Part shown: piece by piece, positions 1-9,788 of the stretch
How positions within the stretch are numbered: the first letter of the stretch is position 1
Layout: the number at the start of each line of letters is the position of its first letter
Assembly (NCBI GenBank): GCA_043228905.1
Contig: JBHGNT010000016.1
Span: forward strand, 13,454,001 to 13,518,000
Direction of reading: 5' to 3'
DNA: 64,000 nucleotides
DNA from: Azolla caroliniana
Lineage: Eukaryota > Polypodiophyta
Position numbers and translations under genes: made by a program
The notes under the pieces: generated by a model
Database searches by the model: none
What the model saw: only the letters and a program-made list of their open reading frames with translations
What the model was told of the DNA's origin: nothing

Positions 1-401
1 TAGACTATATGCTTTCTCTATCATGTTTCTTCTAAAAGTGATCATGCTTTTTCTAACCTCATGCGTTTTTATCGACTATAGTGCTCATGCATGCTAAATG
101 TGCATGTGTTGCTTTTTTGAATCCTGCGTTTTTATTCTAACTAAAGCTTTTTCCTAGAAAATATGCGTGAAATAACCTTTCTATGTGGGATATCTGCTTT
201 TCTAATACTCATGATGTGTTAATGTAGTGGTTAAGACTTTAAAATATTAACATGGAGGTGCAAGGGTTGAATCTTGCCCTATCCATGTAACATGTATTCT
301 CATATTCTCTTCGTTTTCTTCATATTCATTAAATTGGGTACTTTATACGTTTTTCACGTAGTGTACGAAATACATTACAACACCGTAACTCATCTTGTAC
401 C
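1..401 (-). repeat. left LTR-like repeat of Gypsy-A, truncated by window edge
   Basis: This stretch shares a diverged direct-repeat relationship with 8498-8923. Common blocks include a T-rich start, a GTGCTCATGCA block, a tRNA-like module and the ending TACAACACCGTA. It is non-coding and AT-rich. I read it as the 3' LTR of the minus-strand element. It could instead be an independent repeat that landed beside the element. Confidence 0.5.
223..281 (+). other. tRNA-like module (A-box/B-box resemblance)
   Basis: AGTGGTTAAGAC followed about 30 bases later by GGGTTGAATCTTGCCC resembles the D-arm and T-arm of Ser/Leu-type tRNAs. There is no foldable acceptor stem, so it is not a tRNA gene. The equivalent position in the right repeat carries a better module (8745-8797). 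Confidence 0.4.
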
Positions 402-429
402 TTTCAAAATTCTTTCTTCATTACTCTGG

Positions 430-1403
430 CTACGACCGTGTATGTACATGCCCCATCCGAACCGATTTGTGCTTGTTTTGCTCTGAGAGTTTTCTTCCTG
501 TGTGGGGTATCAGGGTTTCTTCGACTATTACTTCCCCACTCCGTAACAGTCCACTTTAAAAATCCGTTTTTGTTTGGGACAAGAGCTCTCTCTTGTTCCT
601 TTCGTGATTTGATGGCACGGTTCAGAATTGGACGGTTTTCCCTCCGCTTTGGCTCCGAATTCGTGCAAAAGCCACTCCGCTATCTAGCACCTTTGTCTCC
701 TTCCGTGAAGGCATGATAAAGGGTGGTCCGAGGATCATGGAGTGTGAGACCTCATCTTACACGAAGAAATTTTGGTCAATCTCAACATCTCTGATCTTCA
801 CCGTCACATCCGGACAAGCCGTAAATAAATCTTCCGTTGTTTAAGTGGCTGCCCGGATCTTCCTTCCATGATTGGTGTTAATTGGCCACTTCCCCTTTCG
901 GTAGAACTCCTTGGACATCAAATTGATCTCCGATCCATGATAATAAATGTTAGTAGGTGTTAATAAATGTTAGTACGGGTTCTTTGATGTTTCCGATTCG
1001 GACCGGAATCTCCGTAGTTGCGCGTGCCCAGTGTGGCCTTGTGTAGTGGGAATTCGGAATTTCATCCTCCACTTCAGTGTCATTCATTAGAACGGTATTT
1101 GCATTCACCCTTGGAGCATTTTCCTCTTTATTTTGTCTTTTTCTCCTCAGAAGATCCACAAGAAGATCGTGGAACTCCTTCTTCACTATTCCAAGTAATT
1201 CCCAAAGCAAAAAATCTACCCGACTATCGAGGATTCTGTCCTCGAACACCTTTTTTTAAGTCCCTTCGTTGCTCGGTGTCCGATATGAGTTTGAATGCCG
1301 GAATTGTTTTTCCTTTCCCCTTCCCTTCGGAGTTCCACCTCTCCGGTGTCTTTGATGGTTTGGCCGCATCATCCGTGCGCTGTCGTTTCGCATCTACATA
1401 CAC
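430..1403 (-). pseudogene. Gypsy-A protease region (retropepsin), broken
   Basis: Reading the minus strand from 1403, the translation runs through a linker ending in LGIVKKEFHDLL, then NANTVLMNDTEVEDEIPN, then VRIGNIKEPV. It continues, with frameshifts and stops, through the retropepsin core to a block containing KEQERALVPNKNG. The same order is intact in the second copy at 45300-46096, where the active-site-like motif DHGSEINLMS is visible. Here the active-site region is scrambled (a short TTAGTAGGTGTTAATAAATG duplication at about 946-975 breaks it). A retropepsin matures Gag-Pol; this one cannot be functional. Confidence 0.7.
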
Positions 1404-1712
1404 TGTTGTAGACAGGGGCCGTCAATGCGGAAGATCAAGAAGCATTCGATTCTTGTTGAGAGTACCTACGTATGACTGTTTGCAAGATCGTGCACACAGA
1501 TAGAGAGAGAGAGAGAGAGACACACACACAAAAGAGTCTTTCTATTCAATAGAAGAAAAAAATACAACCAACCTTACAAAAAGGTTACAAGGTCACTATA
1601 TATAGTGACCGACTTAGGGCAACTCCCATTTATGCTAATTACACAAATGGCCCAAACTTGAGCTATACAAAGGGATAGTGTGAATACGTCCATTATACAC
1701 TTGTATTCGACA
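1404..1712 (-). repeat. 3' LTR of Copia-1
   Basis: 309-bp LTR with TG...CA ends. It holds a (GA)n/(CA)n stretch at 1502-1530 and a perfect 20-bp palindrome around the TATA box at 1591-1610. Confidence 0.95.
1591..1610. promoter_or_regulatory. palindromic TATA box in Copia-1 LTR
   Basis: GGTCACTATATATAGTGACC is a perfect 20-bp inverted repeat centred on the TATA sequence. The same palindrome is at 6813-6832 in the other LTR. A TATA box symmetric on both strands could in principle start transcription either way; the polarity must come from flanking LTR sequence. Confidence 0.6.
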
Positions 1713-1905
1713 CTCCCCCGTAATGGGCGTATACATGGGTTATCTAAGAATACAGGTATAAAGCTAGGTTCTCGGACATATCAGTTTTGTTCGAGTCGGC
1801 AGGGTCCGAAGGCAGAAGACCGGACTGGTCGGGTCAGAAGAGTTGAAGCAGATCATTAAGGAACTGATGTCGGTTGTCCGAAACCATCCTGCGCTGTGTC
1901 CGGCT

Positions 1906-4900
1906 CTAACCGGACTGGTTTGTCGTTACGCCCATCTGATGCCGAAGGGACCGAAAGCGGTCTGCCGAAAGACACTTGGTCATTCCATCTACGACATTGT
2001 CGGTTGTGGATATTTTCTCCAGACCGATTTTCCCTGAAATGACGCAGTCCCGAACGAAGTGATATCGAACGTCGATATGTTTGGAGGCGTTGTGGTGAAC
2101 CGGATTTCTCGACAAGGCAACAACACCTTGATTGTCGCTATAGACAACTGGAGTCGAGTCGTGGTCGACTTGCCGAAACGTGTGCGCCAGCCGGCCGAGC
2201 CACAAAGCTTCTTTTGCAGCATCGGACGCAGCTACATATTCTGCTTCGGTCGTTGAGGTCGCTGTGCACTCCTGAAGTTTCGACTTCCACGCAATTGCTC
2301 CATTGCCGAATTTGAAGCAGTATCCGGTTGTTGATTTCCGACTGTCTATATAGCCGGCGAAGTCCGAGTCGGTGTAACCGACTACGCCTGAGGTTGAGTT
2401 CGGACCGAAAAGAATGCCGTGATCTTTTGTGCCAGCCAGATATTTGAACACATGCTTGACAACGTTCCAATGCGATCGGCCAGGATTGTGCATAAATCTG
2501 CTAACGACTCCTACGGCATGAGAGATATCAGGCCGTGTCGCGACCATCAGGTACATAAGGGAGCCGACTGCTGGTGCATACGGTACCGACTTCATATTTT
2601 CCCCCTCCGGACCGGATGTCGGGCAGTCTCGCTGAGAGAGCCGAAGATTCATGGGGAGCGGGGTTGAAGCAGATTTGGCTGATTGCATGTTGAAGCGTTC
2701 CAAGACACGTCCGATATAGTCGGTCTGAGACAAAAAAAGATGTCGTTGATCGCGATGCCGACTAATCTTCATGCCAAGTATGTGTCGTGCCGGACCGAGG
2801 TCCTTCATGGCAAACTTCAACCGCAGTTGCCGAATGAGATCGGCAAGTTCGCCCGCGTGGCGTCCAGAAATTAGCATGTCGTCCACGTAAATGATGAGGA
2901 AGATGGGTGATCCATCTTGAGCTGTGTTGGTAAAAAGACAATGGTCCTCATCGCTTTTTGAGAAGCCGATCGATTGGATGAAGTCGTCGAACTTCTTGTA
3001 CCATTGTCGCGGTGCCTGTTTGAGGCCGTATAGACTCTTCCTGAGTCGGCAGACTAGATGTTCTTGGCCAGTTGCCACGAAGCCTTTTGGCTGCTCCATA
3101 TAAATTTCCTCTTCAAGATCACCATGGAGGAAGGCTGTTTTGACATCTAGCTGAATCAGCTCCAAGTTGTCGGCTGCCACTACGCCGAGTAGAAAACGAA
3201 GGGTTGTCATTTTCACCACTGGTGAAAAAATCTCGTCGAAGTCGACGCCATATTCTTGTCGGAAGCCCTTCGCAACTAATCTGGCCTTGTACTTTGGGGT
3301 GGTCGAATCAGACGTCTCTTTTAGTCGATAAACCCACTTGCAAGGAAGAGCACGTCGGTTCCTAGGTAATTCGACCAGATCCCAAGTCTTGTTTGCCCGA
3401 ATGGAGTGCATTTCCGACTCCATCGCCAGATGCCAGGTGGCTGAATCGACAGATGTCGATGCTTCTTCGTAGGACGTCGGTTCGCCGGCGTCGGTGAAGA
3501 AAATTCCAGGAGAATACCTCTCCGGAGGTTGCGACAGTCTCTCGGATCGTCGAGGTATGATTGGACTGGTCGCATCGGGTATCGAGGTCGGATGGTCCGA
3601 AAACGAATCATTCGGCTGTGCCGAGTCAGAGTTGTCCGAGTCGGTAGTGTAAGGTTCAGCTACCCGTGAAGCTGACTGTGTGTTAAGAGCGGGGCCTTCT
3701 TGAAGGGTCGGCACATCGGAAAATGTTACCCTTCGGACTTCGATCGGTGTTTTGACTGATGGATTCATAGCCGACTCGTTGAACACAACGTCCGAACTTC
3801 GAACGATTTGTCTGCGTTCGGGGTCCCAGAGTCAGTATCCCATTTCGCCGTCGGATCCATATCCAAGGAAAATGCATTTCCTGGACCGAGGTGCAACTTT
3901 TCGGCGATCATCTTTCGGAATAAGGGCGTACGCCTCGCATCCGAAGATCCTCAGCTTGTCGTAATTCGGCTTACTGCCGATCCATAGTTCCTGAGGAATT
4001 TGAAGTCCTAGAGGTCTACTTGGCGACATATTGATTATGTGTACTGCCGTGAGTAGAGCCTCTGCCCAGAAGCCATCCGATAGTCCGGAGTGTTGGAGCA
4101 TGGAAACTATCCGTTCTTGGATTGTCCAATTCATTCGTTCTGCAATCCCGTTTTGCTCCGGACTGTGTGGTGCCGTAAATTCACGTCGGATGCCGCGTTG
4201 TCGGCAGAATTTGACGAATTCTTCGGATTTGAACTCTCCCCCATTGTCTGTCCGAAAGCATTTCAGTTTTCGGTCGGTTTGATTTTCTACCATAGCGAGC
4301 CAATCGGAGAAGATCGAGAAGACACGATCTTTGGTGCGAATTGGATAAGCCCACACCTTTCGAGTCGAATCGTCAATAAAACTGACGAAGTAAGAGGCAC
4401 CGCCGAGAGACTGATGCGGCATTGGGCCACAGACGTCCGAGTGGACTAAATCGAGAGGTCTCGTTTCTCGTGGTGCTGATGTCGGGTGTGATGCGGCTGC
4501 TTGTTTGCCGTACTGGCAATGTTCGCAGAATTGATGGTCGGAGAAGGAGAGTTTAGGGATGTATCCGGCTCTAGATAGGTGCGTGATGCCGGCCTTGCTG
4601 AGGTGTCCTAATCTTCTGTGCCATAGTGATGACACAGGAATATCCACCAAAAACAGGTTACCCTCTCTGAGCGTAACATGTAACGGATACAGTGAGTGTA
4701 TCTTGGGTCCTCTAGCAAGCAGGAGGTTCCCCCTGTGGAGTGTCCACCCTCCCGAAGAGAAACCGGCACGAATGCCGTCTTCATCTAATTGTCCGACTGA
4801 GATCAATGGTCTTGAGAGCTCGGGTACATGTCGGACATTGTGAAGTACAAGTGTAGAGCCACCTGCAAGGTTGAGCTCTACTGTGCCGATTCCAATGATG

Positions 4901-5936
4901 TCACAGTGTTGCGAGTTACCGACTCGAACTGAGTCGGAGTGACGGATCGTATATTGCCGAAATTGGGATCGATGAGGAGTCACGTGAAATGACGCGCCCG
5001 AATCTAAGAGCCATGTGCTCGATTCTTCAGTCGTGAGCAGAACTTCTGATCCGACTGGATTTTCGATTGATAGTATATTCGGGTCGTTTGGTAGTACATC
5101 AGCTGAGAAGCTGACGTAATTGATCTCCTCATGCCGGCCACTCTTCTTGTCTGATCTCTGAGACTTGTCGTTCTTGTTCTTGAGTGCGCGGCAGTCGGCT
5201 TTGATGTGTCCGGGTTTCTTGCAATAGTTGCAGATTCGATTATCCCGTGACTGGCTCCGTCTTCGCTGATTGTTCGGCGGCCCTGAGGAATCTCTTCCTC
5301 GTATGTTCGATCGGTCTGTCGAACCTTGTACTACGTAAGCGTCGTCTGTTGAGTCTTTGGCGAAAGACTTTCTCCGAGCTGCTTCGGTCAGGATTGCGCT
5401 CGTGACTTCGGAGTATTTAACACGGTTGACGCGTTGCACACGGTTGTGACGAAAGTTTCCCATGATGAGGGAAGGCTGCTCATGAGTATCATTGCTCTGA
5501 GTTCATCCTCGATTGCCGTCCCCTGAGATGAGATTTGGGAGCTTATGCTTTCGTACTCATTGAGATGTGCTTGAACCGAATCGGATTCTTTCATCCGCAA
5601 GTTGTAGAGGCGCCGGATCAGAAACATCTTCGTTGCAGCGACCTTCTTTTCGTAGGTGTCCGACAGTGTTTTCCACAGTTCGAATGCTGTCGTACACGAT
5701 TGCACCGTAAAGTATACCGATTCCGATAGGTGCATCCGAATCGTGGCGCGGACGATTCTGTCCAGCTTCTGCCACTCAATTGGTTTGTATCCTTCTGGAG
5801 GTTCTTCATTTTCGATGGGATCGATTTGCCCCTTGACTATGAGATAGTCCTGCATTTGCTCCTTCCAGAAGTTGAAGTTCGATCCATCGAACTTTCGTAG
5901 ACTCATTTCTGACGAGCCGGATGTTGATGCCATCAA
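1906..5936 (-). pseudogene. Copia-1 Gag-Pol polyprotein, one frameshift and one stop
   Basis: The Gag-Pol starts with ATG at 5936 (MMASTSGSSEMS). Gag (to about 5420) has the UBN2-type copia capsid. A 1-base frameshift lies at about 5416-5422, just after VTTVCNAS; the open frame resumes at KYSEVTSAIL. Next come a zinc knuckle (CNYCKKPGHIKADC), protease (LLDSGASFHVTP), integrase with HH-CC (LWHRRLGHL...CEHCQYGK) and DDE residues (HSDVCGP, RTDNGGEF, SPEQNGIAER), reverse transcriptase (YVDDMLISG) and RNase H (DSDFAGYIDSRKSTTGYC). An in-frame TGA at 3832-3834 replaces the Arg expected in the GY-R-LWDP motif, probably CGA to TGA. Otherwise the frame is open to 1906. These proteins form the particle, copy the RNA and integrate the cDNA. 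With two lesions it needs help in trans. Confidence 0.93.
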
Positions 5937-6613
5937 ATTCGGTTTCGGTTGACGAAGCTCGGTTCGGAGTTGACTACGAACCTTGTTGGAGTGCAGCCGG
6001 TTGGCTCACCCGATATCGTTCTAGTCGGATTTGAACCCGAGTCGGTTCGGCTTCGGATATATGTATTGTTGAACTTGCTCGAATTGACTCCGGTAACTTG
6101 AGGGACAGAACCGACTGGTCTTCCCGAATGTTGCCAAGTCGGAGTGAGCCCGGTTCGCTTCCGAATATTTATGCCAAATACCGATTATTGAATCCGATTG
6201 TCTGGACCGATTCTGCTTCGGGTGACTGCAGCGATGAGAGAGACGGATCCAACTGATCCTCTCGAATGTCGATCAGCCGGATGAAGCACGAATTAGGGTT
6301 GTTGTCTTGAGACCGATCTGCACCGAGTGGTTACAATGAGCGGCGAGCAGCGTTTGATGACCTCTTCGGATGCCGTTTAACCGAGTGGAGCACGATCGTG
6401 TCAATGTTGCACAAGGGGATTTCACCTCGAGTGGTTACGATCACAAGGAACAGAGTACAACCGGCTGGCTTACTCCAGGCGAAGATGATCTAACGCGATG
6501 AGGTGCAAGCCTCGTTTTTCTTCTTCTCTCTTCTTCGAATGACGCAGGAAACCGAATGCTGTGCAGGCTGAGACGACGGCCGACAGCGGGTTGAGGAACC
6601 GAATACTGTGCAA
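5937..6613 (-). other. Copia-1 untranslated leader
   Basis: About 680 bp between the primer site and the Gag ATG. I see no long open frame and no recognisable RNA. It is rich in short CGGATT/CGAAT words but not clearly tandem. Confidence 0.6.
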
Positions 6614-6625
6614 GCTCTGATACCA
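6614..6625 (-). other. tRNA-iMet primer-binding site of Copia-1
   Basis: The minus strand reads TGGTATCAGAGC two bases inside the LTR. This is the standard plant copia primer site, complementary to the 3' end of initiator tRNA-Met. Confidence 0.95.
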
Positions 6626-6627
6626 GA

Positions 6628-6934
6628 TGTTGTAGACAGGGGCCGTCAATGCGGAAGATCAAGAAGCATTCGATTCTTGTTGAGAGTACCTGCGTATGAC
6701 TGTTTGCAAGATCGTGCACACAGATAGAGAGAGAGAGAGAGACACACACACAAAAGAGTCTTTCTATTCAATAGAAGAAAAAAATACAACCAACCTTACA
6801 AAAAGGTTACAAGGTCACTATATATAGTGACCGACTTAGGGCAACTCCCATTTATGCTAATTACACAAATGGCCCAAACTTGAGCTATACAAAGGGATAG
6901 TGTGAATACGTCCATTATACACTTGTATTCGACA
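6628..6934 (-). repeat. 5' LTR of Copia-1
   Basis: 307-bp LTR, identical to the 3' LTR apart from one base and one GA dinucleotide. TSD TACAC follows at 6935-6939. Confidence 0.95.
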
Positions 6935-8157
6935 TACACCTCATGTAATTTGCATAGGGCATATACACTATTCTTATCGATGCGGCACTCCCATCCCGTA
7001 GCTTCTCGGATGCCTTCCATGGTGCTTCGGATCTCATTAGAGTCAGCTTTCTAGGGGTTTTCTTGCACTTCTGGCCAAAAGGACGCTCTTGCTCCAGATG
7101 ACTCACCCACACATATCCCCGCAGTTGTTGCATAATTGCTTTTCACTGCTATTTCCTCCTCTAGGAGCTTCTTCATGCCGCCTTTTCGGAAGTTCGGTCG
7201 GACTGGCTTCCAAGAGTCCATCGAATGAATCTAATTTCCCTCGTAGTAGATAAGGTCCCGTCGTAGTGCCTCCTTGTGCTCGTCGCAATCCCTTCGATCA
7301 TGTTTGGTGCTATCACACCATATGCATCGACGGTCCATATACTTGGAACTTGTGGGACGGTCATTTGACTTCTTCACCATCACGATTTTTAGATTCTCCA
7401 TATCCTTCAGCAACTGCTCCACCGTGCTTGCATCGATTCCCTTCTCGGTCGTAGTCTCCCAAGCCCACGGTTGATGGTCTTCAAATCTGGATCTTGGTTT
7501 CAGAATTGGTTCCGAAACCCTCTTTTCATCACTACCAAGCCATTTCCCCCTCTTTGTGTATCGTACGATGATATCCCGCGCGTTTTCCCATTTCTTGGTG
7601 AGGCCACTCTCAGTAGTGGTGTCCTTAGAAGCATTCTAAGATCTTTCCAGTCCCGCACATCCATGGCTTGTAAGAACATGATCACTTTGTTCGGTGGGAG
7701 GATAACTTGATCTCTTGTGGACAACCTCCTGAACCGACTTTAAAATGCCAAAAACACATCGAGGACCTTCAGCCCCTTGTCTAGCGTTTCCACCCAATCT
7801 TCGAATACCCTCCGTGTTGCCTTGGAGGAGTCCCCGATGGCAAACGTGGTCTTTAGCGCTTCTTCAAATGTTTCCCACGTCGGAATTTGTTGTCATATCC
7901 CGTGGATACTCCCTTGAAGCCCTTCCATAGCCACCCTACTGAAGGATATCACCTACAATCCTTCCGATATTCCACAATGTAGCATTTCCACCTTGTAATC
8001 CCGCAAATATCGCGACACGTCCTTCCCGTTGAATTGCCCGCTCCGTTGCATGAGCCGCTCTACTTCCACCGCAATCTCCGATATCGCGTGTTGTTCTTGT
8101 ACCATCCTCTCGAACATCGCCATCATGTTGTTAGTTTCCGGTTGTTGATTCTCCATC
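6935..8157 (-). pseudogene. Gypsy-A Gag, broken
   Basis: Minus-strand Gag starting near 8157 (MENQQPETNNMM). Recognisable blocks are FNGKDVSRYLRDYKVEM, a WETFEEALK segment, VIMFLQAMDVRDWKDL, and VEQLLKDMENLKIVMVKKS followed by a CX2CX4HX4C zinc knuckle (CIWCDSTKHDRRDC, about 7310-7350). Several stops interrupt it, for example after ISEGL and in SRFRRL. The same blocks occur in element E (31452-32094) and in the second A copy (44430-44790), so all three belong to one Gag lineage. Copia-1 landed in its C-terminal part. Gag would form the capsid and package RNA; this copy cannot. Confidence 0.8.
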
Positions 8158-8169
8158 TCCTTGCCACCT

Positions 8170-8190
8170 GTCTTCACGTCGGGTTCACCA
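8170..8190 (-). other. primer-binding site of Gypsy-A
   Basis: The minus strand reads TGGTGAACCCGACGTGAAGA, four bases from the LTR start. Element E has the same site (TGGTGAACCCGACGTGAAA at 32109-32127), supporting both calls. I do not identify the tRNA. Confidence 0.6.
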
Positions 8191-8194
8191 CTTG

Positions 8195-8923
8195 TGTCGG
8201 GCCTTTTGCTCCGGATCGTTGCGTGAGTCGGGTGGGAACTGCTGAGGTTTTGGACTAGGAGAAAGAAGAATATGGGATAAGGTTTGTTACGATTAGGTTG
8301 CAAGATGAAGTTATGAAACTTGTGAATCCCAAGAGTATATTGTATTAATTGATACTTAGATTGTAAGAGAGACATAGATGGCAAAATCGTGAATCCCACA
8401 AATAGTTTATATTAATCAACCCTTACGAAAAATCAACAACAACCATATACATCTTTTCTCTCATCTTTATATAGTGATGGAAGAGGCTAATCATAGCATC
8501 ATGCTTTTTCCTAAAGTGTTCTTACACACTAGATGTGCCTGAGTTGCCTTCTTCAACCATACTTTTATATTTCCTAAATATAGTGCTCATGCACACTAGA
8601 TGTGCATGAGTAATTGGCTTGCATTTTTCTTCCAAATGAAGTTTTCACGCACTCTAGAAGTGCCTGATTTACTTTTTAGTAGAAATAGGCGTAAATATAA
8701 CTCTTATACCTATTAAATCTAGAACTAAATTACTTGTGATAAGTTAGTACAATGGTAAAGTTTGGGTTTGTTTACATAGAGGTATAGGGTTCAAATCTTG
8801 CCCTATGCATGTAACAATAATTTTAATATTTTCTTTTATTTATTTATGCGTACTTAAATTGGATATATTTGTTTACATATTTCACGTAGTGTGCGAATTA
8901 CACTACAACACCGTATGGATGTA
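8195..8923 (-). repeat. right (5') LTR of Gypsy-A
   Basis: Non-coding AT-rich block between the primer site and the end of the repeat shared with 1-401. The inner edge starts TGTCGGGCC and the outer edge is near TACAACACCGTA. It contains the tRNA-like module at 8745-8797. Limits are approximate. Confidence 0.5.
8745..8797 (+). other. tRNA-like module with A-box and B-box
   Basis: TAGTACAATGG (8745-8755) fits the pol III A-box consensus. GGTTCAAATC (8788-8797) is a perfect B-box. The spacing of 43 bases between starts is that of a tRNA. No stable acceptor stem is visible, so I do not call a tRNA gene. Confidence 0.55.
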
Positions 8924-9093
8924 CGGGAGGGTTAACAATATAATGTATAAGGCGTGTAATTTGTATAAACATGAAATGTGTACTATGTGAGTGTGAGGAA
9001 GAGTGTGTACACGTGCACATTTCGCTTTTTGTGTGCATGTACAAATATAAGAGAATGGGGTAAGTAGGTCTAACTACCCCCATTTGGCATTTT
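8924..9093. other. unassigned spacer
   Basis: Short AT-rich stretch between the Gypsy-A repeat and the Copia-2 target duplication. It was originally continuous with 14542 onward. No gene seen. Confidence 0.5.
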
Positions 9094-9098
9094 GTATT

Positions 9099-9734
9099 TG
9101 TTAGAAAGATTGAGAATCGATTAGATAGGTATATAGAGTTACAATTACAAAGATGGGTATATGAAAACAAAACTTCTATTACATATAAGAGTAGCTCACA
9201 ATGGTAGTTTACCCATGCGCTCACACCTCAAAGCTTAGATAGGATATGGACCAACTCACTACAAAATTAGTGGGGACTGATGATCAATCCAACCACTCTG
9301 TAAGAAAGTAGATTATATTCTATGTTTGGTCTGAGTATAACATTAAATGTGCAAGTTAGTTTATAGTAGTGGAGATATTCCGTTTCTGTCAACTGACTTG
9401 TCATTTAATATGACCCAATTCCCTAGATATAGGCCAGTGCTGGATAGTACTTATCTTGAAGTCAATGGCCCATACTTCAAGACTAAGTACATCGTAACTT
9501 GCCCACAAAATATTCTAGTTGACTTGATTAGCCAATCCTATTACCTATTTCGCTCTTTCCTAAATACATTGTGTCCTACACATCTAGGGTTTCCTAGATT
9601 AAAACCTTATCAACCCATATGGTCGAGTTGCACACTAGCCACTCCTCATTTGGGGCGCTATCACAAAATGTGCACTCTAAGAGCACATGGGGATAGATTT
9701 ACAACTTCAGGCTGATCATTGATTATATCTAACA
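9099..9734 (-). repeat. 3' LTR of Copia-2
   Basis: 636-bp LTR with TG...CA ends; near-copy of 13896-14536. Confidence 0.93.
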
Positions 9735-9788
9735 CGCCTCCTCAATGATCGACCCATTGAGTTCACTTGGTATTGGGTCAACTTCTAG

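Larger units (their letters stand above)
1404..6934 (-). mobile_element. Copia-1, near-intact young Ty1/copia element
   Basis: Complete 5,531-bp minus-strand copia retrotransposon. The LTRs (1404-1712 and 6628-6934) begin TGTTGTAGAC and end GTATTCGACA. They differ by one substitution (ACCTACG versus ACCTGCG) and by 2 bp of GA repeat. The target duplication TACAC lies at 1399-1403 and 6935-6939. The tRNA-iMet primer site is at 6614-6625 and the polypurine tract (minus strand CGGGGGAG) abuts 1713. The coding region has one frameshift and one stop. The uninterrupted target survives in the second Gypsy-A copy at 45171-45195. It is the youngest insertion in the window by LTR identity. Confidence 0.95.
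1..8923 (-). mobile_element. Gypsy-A, old Ty3/gypsy element split by Copia-1
   Basis: Minus-strand Ty3/gypsy element. In element order it has a right LTR (about 8195-8923), a primer site (8170-8190), a gag with zinc knuckle (6935-8157), a protease region (430-1403) and a left LTR-like repeat (1-401) cut by the window edge. The gag and protease translations match the plus-strand copy at 44430-46100 in wording and order. No reverse transcriptase or integrase is present: homology to the other copy stops near 430 and the LTR-like repeat follows at once, so pol was deleted. Copia-1 interrupts it at 1404-6934. The exact LTR limits are inferred from similarity between 44-401 and 8498-8923 and are uncertain. 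Confidence 0.7.

Noticed and set aside
1018-1503. 161-codon plus-strand frame crossing the Copia-1 border.
   Set aside because: It is antisense to the Gypsy-A protease region and runs across an insertion joint.
5388-5463. Separate gene starting at the internal Met near 5463 in Copia-1.
   Set aside because: The frame is the continuation of Gag-Pol after a 1-base shift; the Met lies in shifted sequence upstream of the homologous part.
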